Positions 32,828 through 40,449 of a stretch of DNA of 57,099 nt are shown piece after piece (position 1 is the stretch's first letter; every line of letters starts with the position of its first letter). Under the pieces are notes generated by a model. The model worked only from the letters and a program-made list of their open reading frames with translations. It ran no database searches and had not been told where the DNA came from. Both the position numbers and the translations under genes were made by a program. The stretch is from contig NZ_JOBF01000035.1 of the NCBI RefSeq assembly GCF_000718635.1, positions 1 to 57,099 on the forward strand, in the 5' to 3' direction. This stretch comes from Streptomyces varsoviensis (GTDB taxonomy: Bacteria; Actinomycetota; Actinomycetes; Streptomycetales; Streptomycetaceae).

Positions 32828-34201
32828 ATGGGACACGGGAAGTTCGACGGCGAGAGCCACGAGCAGCTCTACAACATGATCTCCGGCGCCAAGCCGAGCC
32901 TGTTCAGCGACGCTGAGGAAGCGCTGAACAAAGCGCACACCGATATCGCCGCGATCGGCGAAGAGTTCAAAGCGCACGTCGCCCACGTGCAGTGGGAAGG
33001 CGAAGGCGCCGACGCCTTCCGCGCCTGGGGCGACGAAATGGCGAAGCAGACGCTCGTCATGGCCGAATACACCAAGGGTGTCGGCCATTGGATCGGCCAC
33101 GCCGGCAAGGGCCTGAGCGCCGCCCAGAGCGCAATGCCACCGGTGGCCGACCTGTGCTTCGTGGACCCGAAGATGGACGCGAAGCGCCGCCTCTCCGCGG
33201 ACAAAAAGCTCGACGAGGCCATCCAGGCCCTGGAGAAGGCCGACTCCTATGTGACGGTGGCACAGGAGGGGCTGGACGGGCTCAAGGAGCCGAACTTCCC
33301 GATTCTCCCGTCCACCGTGCTCGGCGACGGTGGCTACGAGCGACCGCTGGATGGAACGCAGCCCGGCACAGTCGCCTCAGGAGGCGGGGGTGGTTTCACC
33401 AACCCGACTTCGGTGCACCACACGATTGCCGTCAGTGGAGGGACGGACTCGCCGACGAGGTCGCACCATGGCGGTGCGGGCGGAATTCACCAACTCGCCG
33501 AGACCGGTCGGCACGGAGTCGAGTCGAGTGGAACCGTCATCGACTCCACCGTAACTGCGCCGTATCCCGACACCGCTAAGCACGTTGTTCCTGACCACAC
33601 AGGGCCTACAAACAACACCGGTCCCCTAGTACCGGGGCCGGCGCCGGCAATGCCGAGTGGGCCGACGAGCCCCCGGGGGACTGCGAAGCTCACGGCGGGC
33701 CGAAACAGCGGCCTGCCGGAGAAGAGCGTGACCACGCCTCGGTCGGCGGCAGTCCCGCGTGCCGGAAAGAGCGACGGAATCTTCGGCGGTACGTCCGTGG
33801 AAAGGCCGACGCAATCCACCGGCCCGCGCCTCCCGCGAGGCACGGTCATCGGCGAGGAGCGGACTCCCATGAGCCGAGCGCCTATGGGAGCGGGGGGCTA
33901 CGGTGCTGGCTCCGGCCGGACGGGGACACCAAGCAGCAACGTTCCCGGCCGTCGATTGGCATCGGAAATGGGCGGTTCCGCCGGCGCTCCGCGTCCCTCG
34001 CGAGAGGGACGTTCCGAATTCACTCAGGGTGGCTCCGGGCTCGTGCGCGGCGCTCAGGCGCCGGGCGCGATGCCGCACTCCCGGGCGCAGGCTCCGGGGA
34101 AGCCCGGCCGACGCGGCGGTAGCAGGCCCGACTACTTGACAGAGGACGAGGAGACGTGGGCGAGCGGGCGGCGCGGTACCGTTCCGCCGGTCATCGACTG
34201 A
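32828..34201 (+). CDS. WXG100-like T7SS substrate candidate with disordered tail
   Basis: 457 residues from ATG 32828. The N-terminal 160 residues form a helical hairpin with W56-E-G58 (AHVQWEGEGADAFRAWGDEM), like PPE/EspB-type proteins. About 265 residues of Gly/Pro/Ser/Thr-rich linker follow, then a conserved-looking tail, DYLTEDEETW and VPPVID. The stretch Y436-LTE-D440 fits the YxxxD/E secretion signal, though it sits far from the helical hairpin. There is no signal peptide. It overlaps the open frame before mycosin 2 but not its chosen start. Confidence 0.75.
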   Translation: MGHGKFDGESHEQLYNMISGAKPSLFSDAEEALNKAHTDIAAIGEEFKAHVAHVQWEGEGADAFRAWGDEMAKQTLVMAEYTKGVGHWIGHAGKGLSAAQSAMPPVADLCFVDPKMDAKRRLSADKKLDEAIQALEKADSYVTVAQEGLDGLKEPNFPILPSTVLGDGGYERPLDGTQPGTVASGGGGGFTNPTSVHHTIAVSGGTDSPTRSHHGGAGGIHQLAETGRHGVESSGTVIDSTVTAPYPDTAKHVVPDHTGPTNNTGPLVPGPAPAMPSGPTSPRGTAKLTAGRNSGLPEKSVTTPRSAAVPRAGKSDGIFGGTSVERPTQSTGPRLPRGTVIGEERTPMSRAPMGAGGYGAGSGRTGTPSSNVPGRRLASEMGGSAGAPRPSREGRSEFTQGGSGLVRGAQAPGAMPHSRAQAPGKPGRRGGSRPDYLTEDEETWASGRRGTVPPVID

Positions 34202-34242
34202 CTCATCTGCCAGCTGTGCCACGCCGAGGAGAGCGCCGACAC

Positions 34243-35466
34243 ATGCGAATCCAGGTACGGAAACTACGTCACCGCGTCGTGTCGGCCACGGCGTTGTGCG
34301 GTGTCGGGCTTGTCGCCATGGGGGGTACCGCGCCTGCGGCCACTGCCGCGGACATCCGTTCCCGGCAGTGGTACTTGCAGGACATGCAGGCCGAGAACAT
34401 GTGGAAGGTGAGCAAGGGCGAGGGGGTCACGGTCGCCGTCATCGATTCGGGGATCAACGCCGAACTCCCCGAGCTACGGGGGCAGGTGCTGGCGGGAGCC
34501 GACTTCAACAAGAACCCCACGGGTGCGCACAAGGACGAGGAGGGCCACGGATCCAATATGGCTTCCCTTATCGCCGGCACAGGAGCCGAGGGCGGTGTTC
34601 AAGGCCTTGCACCCGAAGCCAAAATTCTCCCGTTGAAGGTAAAGCTGCACGCGAACTCCGCGGTCATTGACGAAATGCTGTCGAAGGCCGTGCGCTACGC
34701 GGCCGACCACAACGCACGCGTCATCAATATGTCGCTGGGAGGAGAAGGTGTCCCGTCGTATTACTCCAAGGTCCAGGCGGCAGTGACGTATGCGCTCAAG
34801 AAGGATATTTTGATCTTCGCTGCCGTGGGCAACAACGGAGACAAGAAAAACTTGCCCGAGTACCCAGCCGCTCTGCCAGGTGTGGTGGGTGTCGGCGCCA
34901 TGGACCGTCAAGGGTCGGTCGCGAAGTGGTCGACCCACGGCAGCCAAGTGGCGCTCGTAGCCTTCGGCGACGAGCTGCCAGAACGCTGTATGAAGCGTGA
35001 GGGGATCTGCACGGCAGGAGGCACGAGCCAGGCCTCTGCCATCGCTGCCGGTTCAGCAGCCCTGATCAGGGCTAAGCACCCCGAATGGACGAACAACCAG
35101 GTCCTGCGCGTGATGATGGAAACCGCAGGCAAGCCCGCGAACGCCAAGATGCCCAGCGAGTACCTGGGGTACGGCAGTATTCGTCCCCGCAAGGTGCTCG
35201 TCGATGGCGAGGGAGACCCCGGCCCCGCCGACGTCAACCCCCTTACCAACACTAAGAACCCCGCGCCGGCAGCCCCCTCGGCTGTGGCCACCGAAGGCAA
35301 GGACGGGGAGAAGGCGCCGGCGCCCTCGGCCGAGAGCGTCGAAGCCAAGACTGAGACGTCCCGAGGGGGCCACACAACCGTGTGGCTCGCCATCGGCGCA
35401 GGTGTAGTCGTGCTCGTCGGCCTGGCCGTCGCCTTCACCCTGAAGCGACGCAGGGGCAGCGCTTAA
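34243..35466 (+). CDS. mycP: type VII secretion-associated serine protease (mycosin) 2
   Basis: 407 residues from ATG 34243, with gaggag at 34229-34234. A signal sequence (about 10-36) is followed by a subtilase domain with D68 (VAVIDSGIN), H102 (EGHGSN), N197 (AVGNNGD) and S262 (GGTSQAS). The serine motif differs from the classical GTSFAAP. An Ala/Pro/Thr linker (about 330-375) leads to a C-terminal membrane helix (about 377-398) and KRRRGSA. It is the second mycosin in the cluster and the one nearest the Esx genes, so it may be dedicated to them. It is less similar to MycP than mycosin 1. Confidence 0.9.
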   Translation: MRIQVRKLRHRVVSATALCGVGLVAMGGTAPAATAADIRSRQWYLQDMQAENMWKVSKGEGVTVAVIDSGINAELPELRGQVLAGADFNKNPTGAHKDEEGHGSNMASLIAGTGAEGGVQGLAPEAKILPLKVKLHANSAVIDEMLSKAVRYAADHNARVINMSLGGEGVPSYYSKVQAAVTYALKKDILIFAAVGNNGDKKNLPEYPAALPGVVGVGAMDRQGSVAKWSTHGSQVALVAFGDELPERCMKREGICTAGGTSQASAIAAGSAALIRAKHPEWTNNQVLRVMMETAGKPANAKMPSEYLGYGSIRPRKVLVDGEGDPGPADVNPLTNTKNPAPAAPSAVATEGKDGEKAPAPSAESVEAKTETSRGGHTTVWLAIGAGVVVLVGLAVAFTLKRRRGSA

Positions 35467-35477
35467 GGCGGGCCACT

Positions 35478-35508
35478 GCGCCGGAACCGGGCTATTGCCC
35501 GGCGGCGC
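35478..35508 (+). terminator. hairpin between mycosin 2 and esxB
   Basis: ccgggc-tatt-gcccgg inner stem with an outer gcgcc/ggcgc stem. A second 7-bp stem (ccgaaga/tcttcgg, 35511-35545) follows and may belong to the esxB leader. Confidence 0.55.
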
Positions 35509-35581
35509 TACCGAAGATCGGGCGAATTAGTGCCACCGTCTTCGGAACTCCGGAAAGAAACCAAGAGAGGAAGGAAGAGCT

Positions 35582-35971
35582 ATGAGCTTGAAGGTCGGCG
35601 ATGAGCGGATCCGGAAGCTTGAAGGTCACATCGACAGCGTGATCTCCAGCATGAACGGTCAGGTGAGCGACCTGGAGTCCGTCATCGAGATGCTCGCCGC
35701 CCACTGGCGTGGCGACGGTGGAGGCCAGTACCGCAAGGCGCAGACCGACATCAACACCTACCAGCGCAACCTGACCAAGATCATGCGCCAGGTCAAGGAC
35801 GCGGTCGAGGCCACGCGCACGAGCCACGGCAAGAACGACCAGGGCGTCGTCGACGCCATGCGCGGCATCGACATCAACGGCAGCGCGCCGGGCAACGGCA
35901 TGGTCGCCGCCGGCTCGTACGGGGAAACCGGCCAGGACATGAAGCAGTACTCCAAGTTGGATGCCTTCTGA
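35582..35971 (+). CDS. esxB: WXG100 family protein EsxB
   Basis: 129 residues from ATG 35582, with a purine-rich gaggaaggaaga leader. It is a helix-turn-helix with W42-R-G44 (AAHWRGDGG) at the turn and a C-terminal extension ending in Y123-SKL-D127, a YxxxD/E secretion motif. WXG100 proteins are exported as heterodimers by the ESX machine; EsxA/EsxB are reported to be needed for normal sporulation in S. coelicolor. The partner esxA lies 65 bases downstream. Confidence 0.88.
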   Translation: MSLKVGDERIRKLEGHIDSVISSMNGQVSDLESVIEMLAAHWRGDGGGQYRKAQTDINTYQRNLTKIMRQVKDAVEATRTSHGKNDQGVVDAMRGIDINGSAPGNGMVAAGSYGETGQDMKQYSKLDAF

Positions 35972-36036
35972 TCCCGGGCGCCACCACGCTCCACCGCGCA
36001 ACTCAACACAAAGCCTGAGAAAGAGAAGGAGGCTCC

Positions 36037-36342
36037 ATGACCGCGAACAGCCTGGGTGAAATCGCCGTACAGTACGGGTCCCTCGCCAACGCCGCCGAGA
36101 GCATCAGGAATTCCGCCAAGCGCCTCCGCGGAGACATCGAGGTCCTCCAGGGGGAGGTCGGGCAGGTCGCCGAGGCATGGGAGGGCGAGGCGCACTCGGC
36201 CTGGGCCCAGGTTCACACGAACTGGGACAAGCAGGCAGACGGCCTCTACAACACGCTCATGAAGATCGCCGCCATGGTCGAGCAGGCGAGCGGTGACTAC
36301 AAGACTACCGACAAGAAGGCGGCTTCGTTCTTCGACATCTAA
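36037..36342 (+). CDS. esxA: WXG100 family protein EsxA
   Basis: 101 residues, with aaggagg 5 bases before ATG 36037. The helical hairpin has W48-E-G50 at the turn (EAWEGEAHSAW) and Y88-KTT-D92 near the C-terminus, matching the YxxxD/E signal. It is the canonical small ESAT-6-like size. It forms the heterodimer with EsxB and is followed by a terminator. Confidence 0.9.
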   Translation: MTANSLGEIAVQYGSLANAAESIRNSAKRLRGDIEVLQGEVGQVAEAWEGEAHSAWAQVHTNWDKQADGLYNTLMKIAAMVEQASGDYKTTDKKAASFFDI

Positions 36343-36377
36343 GTCGAAGGCATAAGCCAGACTCAGCGGTACAAGAT

Positions 36378-36408
36378 GGGGCGGGTGTGCGCGGGAGGCA
36401 CCCGCCCC
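36378..36408 (+). terminator. terminator after esxBA
   Basis: ggggcgggtg (36378-36387) pairs perfectly with cacccgcccc (36399-36408). Confidence 0.7.
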
Positions 36409-36419
36409 GTCGTCGTACC

Positions 36420-36650
36420 TCACTTCAAATCGAACTCACCATCACGCGCCCCGAGCACAAACGCCCGCCACTCGCCCTCCGTGTAGCGCAGCACGGTGTC
36501 CGGATCCGCCGACGACCGCATAGCCACCGCGCCACCCGGCAGATACGCGATCTCCACCCGCTCCGCGGACGGGTCACCGGGCGCGCTCACCCACTCGACA
36601 TCCGAGATGTCCAGCGCGTACAGCTCAGCCTTCTCACGTTCATCAGACAT
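36420..36650 (-). CDS. DUF397 domain protein
   Basis: 76 residues, the whole protein being one DUF397 domain (VEIAYLPGGAVAMRSS, YTEGEWRAFVLGARDGEFDL). DUF397 proteins usually sit next to an XRE-type helix-turn-helix regulator in Streptomyces and act with it in regulatory pairs. No such regulator is in this window, so it is an orphan here. It is convergent with esxA and lies downstream of the lipoprotein gene. Confidence 0.82.
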   Translation of the reverse strand: MSDEREKAELYALDISDVEWVSAPGDPSAERVEIAYLPGGAVAMRSSADPDTVLRYTEGEWRAFVLGARDGEFDLK

Positions 36651-36851
36651 CGGCCAAGAACTCCTTCAGTGACGGGATCGAACTCCTGCCCGGTACAGCA
36701 GGAAGATGACGGGTGGGCTCGGGTACGCGGAGGGCAGACTGCTGGGTGCTGACAGCAGTGACCGAGTTCCGCGTAGATCGGCTCTGATCAGCCCCACCGG
36801 GTCGAGCTCCCCCTGCCGGGGAAGGTCGGACTATCTCGGCAGTCAGTGAAC

Positions 36852-37436
36852 TCAATTGCGGCAGAGAAGTTTCTTGACTGCGAAATCTGTGTAGTGGCGA
36901 AGTGTCTTTTCGAGTAGCTGGTGTGAACTCTTCTTACCCGCAGGCGGGTATGTGTCGATGCGTAGGATCACATACTTTTCGGAGTTCGGATGCTGTGGGT
37001 CGGTTGCGGGATGTGAATCTGATCGATTGCAGGCGAAAGTAGATGCCGCGCCCGTATCCCACACCCACCCTTTGTCTCCCACTTTGATGGCAGCAATATT
37101 GGGCTTGTTCTCGACCAGGTTCCGTTGCTCTACGGAATTCTTGACCGGGTACCGGTGGGCGGAAGCGAGGAAACGGGTTCTTCCGTCGATGTAGATTGAG
37201 CAGATTGTAGATTCTTTACCGTTATAGAGGTCGAAGTTATTGGTGGTGTCCGATGAGAATTTCTTTCCGTCCGGGACGAGCTTCTTGACATCTGCCCCGT
37301 TGAAGGCGTCCCAGCACACGCTGTCAGGGAATTTGAGAGATGAGGCTTTGTGCTCACTGGTGCAGCCCTGGAGCGAAGCTGCGGCAAGGACGGCGAGCGT
37401 AGCCGATGCGATGGGGAACGTTTTTTTGCGAGGCAT
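36852..37436 (-). CDS. lipoprotein of unknown function in the T7SS cargo block
   Basis: 194 residues from ATG 37436. The signal peptide MPRKKTFPIASATLAVLAAASLQGC ends in a lipobox (LQGC, Cys25). The mature part is 170 residues with three further cysteines (VCWDAF, TICSIY, TFACNR) that could form disulfides, WVWDTGAASTF, and a C-terminal helix. Codon use is visibly less GC-biased than in core genes, with many A/T third positions. It follows the large WXG protein gene in the same direction, so a partner or immunity role is possible but unproven. Confidence 0.7.
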   Translation of the reverse strand: MPRKKTFPIASATLAVLAAASLQGCTSEHKASSLKFPDSVCWDAFNGADVKKLVPDGKKFSSDTTNNFDLYNGKESTICSIYIDGRTRFLASAHRYPVKNSVEQRNLVENKPNIAAIKVGDKGWVWDTGAASTFACNRSDSHPATDPQHPNSEKYVILRIDTYPPAGKKSSHQLLEKTLRHYTDFAVKKLLCRN

Positions 37437-37475
37437 GATGCATTTTTCCTCAACTGGGGCTCTAGGGGTGCCGTA

Positions 37476-39845
37476 TCAAGATCCTCCTGTCGAAGTGGCC
37501 CACCCTCCTCGGCCATCGGTATGGGCATGCCCCGCTTCCGTAGAGGCGGCACCCGCCAGGGCGTAGACGTCGCTTCGGGAGATGCCGCTCCCTCGGCAGG
37601 CGGTGTGGACCGCTGCTGCCGCAGCGTCTTTCGTGGCCTCTTGGGCTCGCATGTAAGCCATTGCTGAATCGTGTCTGGCCTCAAGCGTGCTGTCGTGCTT
37701 CACACGGTCAACCACGGCTTCGCTGATGTCTTCCTTGGCCCAGCCGATGACTTCGCCACCCACCGGAATCATGTCGATGTACTTACCGCCGACTGAATCG
37801 ATAATGCGGTCGATCCATTTCGCCTTTTCGGCAACAGCCTCGTTGAACTGACCATCCTCATAGGCTCGATCGCCATGAAGGGCCTCGGCGCGTGCCTCGG
37901 TCATGATGCCCGCGATCTGGCCGCCGGGGTTCACGGCGTTCTTCACCGCCGACTCAAGATAGTGGTACTGGTCCCGATGCTTGATCACGTCGTGCACCAG
38001 ACTTGTGGTGTATGCCTGCTGAGCGTTGTTGATCGCGCCGTAGGCATCTGGGTCCTGTCCGACTGCACCGAGAAATTGCTGGAGATGGTAACTGGAGAAC
38101 TTTGCACCATGCCCGAAGGGCTTGATCAGATGGTTCTGGTTTTCGAGTGTCATCTGCATGTCCGGCATGTACTCGGCCGCCATGTTGCCGAAGTTGCCGG
38201 CCAGTCCGCTCAGCGCGCCGGGGTGGTCCGGATCCTTCCCCTCGATCAGTACGGGGTGCGCCCCGACCTTTTCCACCACCCTTTCCATCACCTTGGCCAT
38301 GGTCGCGGTGTGGCGGACTTGTTGGGCTCCTTCGTCGCTCGGGTCGCGGTGGGTGGTGGCTGCTTCCAGGGCGTTTCCCAGGGCCACCTGCTGCGCGTGG
38401 GCTTCCTTGCCCTTCGCGTCCAGTGCGTCCGTGTCCGGATTTCGGTCGAGCATGTAGTCGACCATGCTCATCGGACGGGTGTCGCCCTTGTCGGTCTTCC
38501 CGTCGTAGTTGGAGTCGTAGTGCGTGACGACCTTGTCGGCCGAGGTGATGATTCCGTCGTGGTCGCTGTCTTCTCTGACCGGCTCGTTGAAGAACGCGGT
38601 AGAGGCTTCCGGGTTGTGGCTCAGCCCTTCCATCAGCCCGGTGAGGGGGTGGAAGCCCTTGCCGCCGGTGTTGTCGAAGTTGAGCGTCGGCTGCCCGGAT
38701 GATCCGTTACGGGTTCCCAGCGGGGCGTTGCGGTCCCAGATCTGCGGGTCTTTGCGCTCCATCGCGACCATGTCACGGCCGATCTTCGTCATGAAGTCGG
38801 CGTCGAACTTTCCGTCTCGCACGAGCGCCCCCAACGCCTGATAGCCGTATACCTGGGTGCCGGGTGCGGTGATCCGGGAGAGGTCGAGTTGTTGGTGGCC
38901 AGCTTTCTGAAGGTCGGTAACCCAGGCGGCGTCCAGATGGGTCGCGCTGTGCTTGCTCGTGGCCACGCCGAGCATGGAGCCCATGTCGTTCTGAAGGTGA
39001 TGGACAAGATTGATCCGGGTCTTGTCGTGCAGCGAAGAAGCGTCCAAGGCTACGTTGGCGTAGAAGTCCAGTGCGCCTTTCGCTCCCATGGACTTGTAAA
39101 AAGTGGTGGAGAAGTCCGCGTTCTTCGCGTTCCTGTCGAACAGTTTCTGGAGCTGCTTGAGTTCGTCGAGGTTCTTCGCCGTGCCGTCTGCGGTGAGGTG
39201 GTGGGCGAGTCGGGTGGCGGTTCTGGCGTCGGCGATGGCCTGTGCCTTCTCCGCGTCCTTGTACGAACCGTATTTCACCGTGGTGAAGTTATGAGGATCC
39301 TTGCCGGCGATGGTTCGCAGGGCGCGCGAAGTGGTTTCGTCGGCCTCGGCCGCTGCTTCCAAAATCTTATTGATCTTGTCCACCATCGCGTCGACCTTCT
39401 TCTGCTCCGCTGGTGGAGCCTTCATGAAGTTCAGAACGCCATCGTCGGGTGCCGCCGAGGGGGCGACGCGCGGTGGAGCAACCTTCGGGGCGGATCGAAC
39501 GACGCCGCTCGCGCTGATGCTCAGCTCATGGCTCGCGGCTTCGTCCACCGCGGCCTGTAGGTCGTTTTGGCACGTCTGGAACTTGGCGTGCGCTTCTTTG
39601 AGGATGTTGCGGATGCTCGTGGCCTCCGTCAGGGCATCCGAGAACTCCTTGGCCGTCTTGATGACGAACGGCTTGACGGCGGCAGCGTTCTCTCCCTGCC
39701 AGTTCGCGGCCCTCGTCTTGGCGGCCATGCGCTTGTCGGCGATCTCTTCGAGCGTCTTGAGTTTCTTGACCATGGCGGTCCAGTCCTCGACCGCTTCCTC
39801 AAGCTTCCCCAGGCGGAGGTGCCGGAGTTGTTCGAACGATGGCAC
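37476..39845 (-). CDS. large WXG-type T7SS cargo candidate with two EF-hand-like loops (DUF6571-like)
   Basis: 789 residues. The N-terminal 110 residues are coiled helices with W49-Q-G51 (RAANWQGENAAAV), an Esx/LXG-type targeting region. The middle and C-terminal parts (STTFYKSMGAKGALDFYANVAL, IDMIPVGGEVIGWAKEDI) resemble the DUF6571 family, by recall. Two 12-residue loops at 426-437 (DSDHDGIITSAD) and 444-455 (DSNYDGKTDKGD) fit the EF-hand calcium pattern. No recognisable toxin domain is at the C-terminus. There is no signal peptide. It lies 13 bases after its small partner gene, so both are probably co-translated and exported together. Confidence 0.72.
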   Translation of the reverse strand: MPSFEQLRHLRLGKLEEAVEDWTAMVKKLKTLEEIADKRMAAKTRAANWQGENAAAVKPFVIKTAKEFSDALTEATSIRNILKEAHAKFQTCQNDLQAAVDEAASHELSISASGVVRSAPKVAPPRVAPSAAPDDGVLNFMKAPPAEQKKVDAMVDKINKILEAAAEADETTSRALRTIAGKDPHNFTTVKYGSYKDAEKAQAIADARTATRLAHHLTADGTAKNLDELKQLQKLFDRNAKNADFSTTFYKSMGAKGALDFYANVALDASSLHDKTRINLVHHLQNDMGSMLGVATSKHSATHLDAAWVTDLQKAGHQQLDLSRITAPGTQVYGYQALGALVRDGKFDADFMTKIGRDMVAMERKDPQIWDRNAPLGTRNGSSGQPTLNFDNTGGKGFHPLTGLMEGLSHNPEASTAFFNEPVREDSDHDGIITSADKVVTHYDSNYDGKTDKGDTRPMSMVDYMLDRNPDTDALDAKGKEAHAQQVALGNALEAATTHRDPSDEGAQQVRHTATMAKVMERVVEKVGAHPVLIEGKDPDHPGALSGLAGNFGNMAAEYMPDMQMTLENQNHLIKPFGHGAKFSSYHLQQFLGAVGQDPDAYGAINNAQQAYTTSLVHDVIKHRDQYHYLESAVKNAVNPGGQIAGIMTEARAEALHGDRAYEDGQFNEAVAEKAKWIDRIIDSVGGKYIDMIPVGGEVIGWAKEDISEAVVDRVKHDSTLEARHDSAMAYMRAQEATKDAAAAAVHTACRGSGISRSDVYALAGAASTEAGHAHTDGRGGWATSTGGS

Positions 39846-39858
39846 GGGAGCCCGCCTC

Positions 39859-40314
39859 TCAGTGGAAGTAGTGACTGATCTTGGAGGCGGTCAGGTATTC
39901 CCCTTCGACCTTCGGCATGCTGGCCGCGATCTTCTTTTCATCGTTGGCATGCGCGGCGAGGGAATAATCCAGATGGTCGGAAATGAGGGCGCATGCCTGC
40001 AGCAGGGCGTTCACCTGGTTTTCCCAGGTGTGGACGACATGGTCCAGTGCCGACCCGGTGCCCAGTCCCCCGTCGGTGAGATGGGCGGCGGCGGTCTTGC
40101 TGTTGTCGTGGGCGTGTCTGCCGTCTGTCTTTAGCTGGTTGTAGAGGCCGTAGGCGTCAGTGCCGATAGGGCCGAGTTCGTCGCTGTTCACATGCAGGTC
40201 TGCGGTGGTAGCGGAGCTGGGCCCGCCCCCGTCGGTACTGTTGATGCGAGTGTGAGTCTCTTGCTGCCTGGCTGATTCCGCCCGCAGTTGGTCCCACTCG
40301 GCCTTAAAAGTCAT
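39859..40314 (-). CDS. small helical partner of the large T7SS cargo protein
   Basis: 151 residues from ATG 40314, with a ggggg purine run upstream. It is all-helical in appearance (TFKAEWDQLRAESARQQETHTRI, HVVHTWENQVNALLQACALISDHLDYSLAAH) with a Gly/Ser-rich middle. There is no WXG turn. It precedes the large cargo gene by 13 bases, the usual arrangement of Esx-like chaperone and substrate. No named family was recognised. Confidence 0.65.
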   Translation of the reverse strand: MTFKAEWDQLRAESARQQETHTRINSTDGGGPSSATTADLHVNSDELGPIGTDAYGLYNQLKTDGRHAHDNSKTAAAHLTDGGLGTGSALDHVVHTWENQVNALLQACALISDHLDYSLAAHANDEKKIAASMPKVEGEYLTASKISHYFH

Positions 40315-40449
40315 TTCCCCCGGCCCTCATTCAAGTCAGCCTTGCTGTAAGCCAGTTGTGCGTGCAGCAGTCATTGGATGGCTACCGGCACGCAAGGCTA
40401 CCAAGGAGACACGGTGAGTCGTGCCCCCGCGAGCACCCGCCCCCGCCCC

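Noticed and set aside
36670..36705. tRNA-like T-arm string gggatcgaactcctg
   Set aside because: No matching acceptor, D or anticodon arms around it.
36643..36855. 70-residue minus-strand frame between the DUF397 and lipoprotein genes
   Set aside because: TTG start, no ribosome site, Pro/Ser/Arg-rich and no recognisable similarity.
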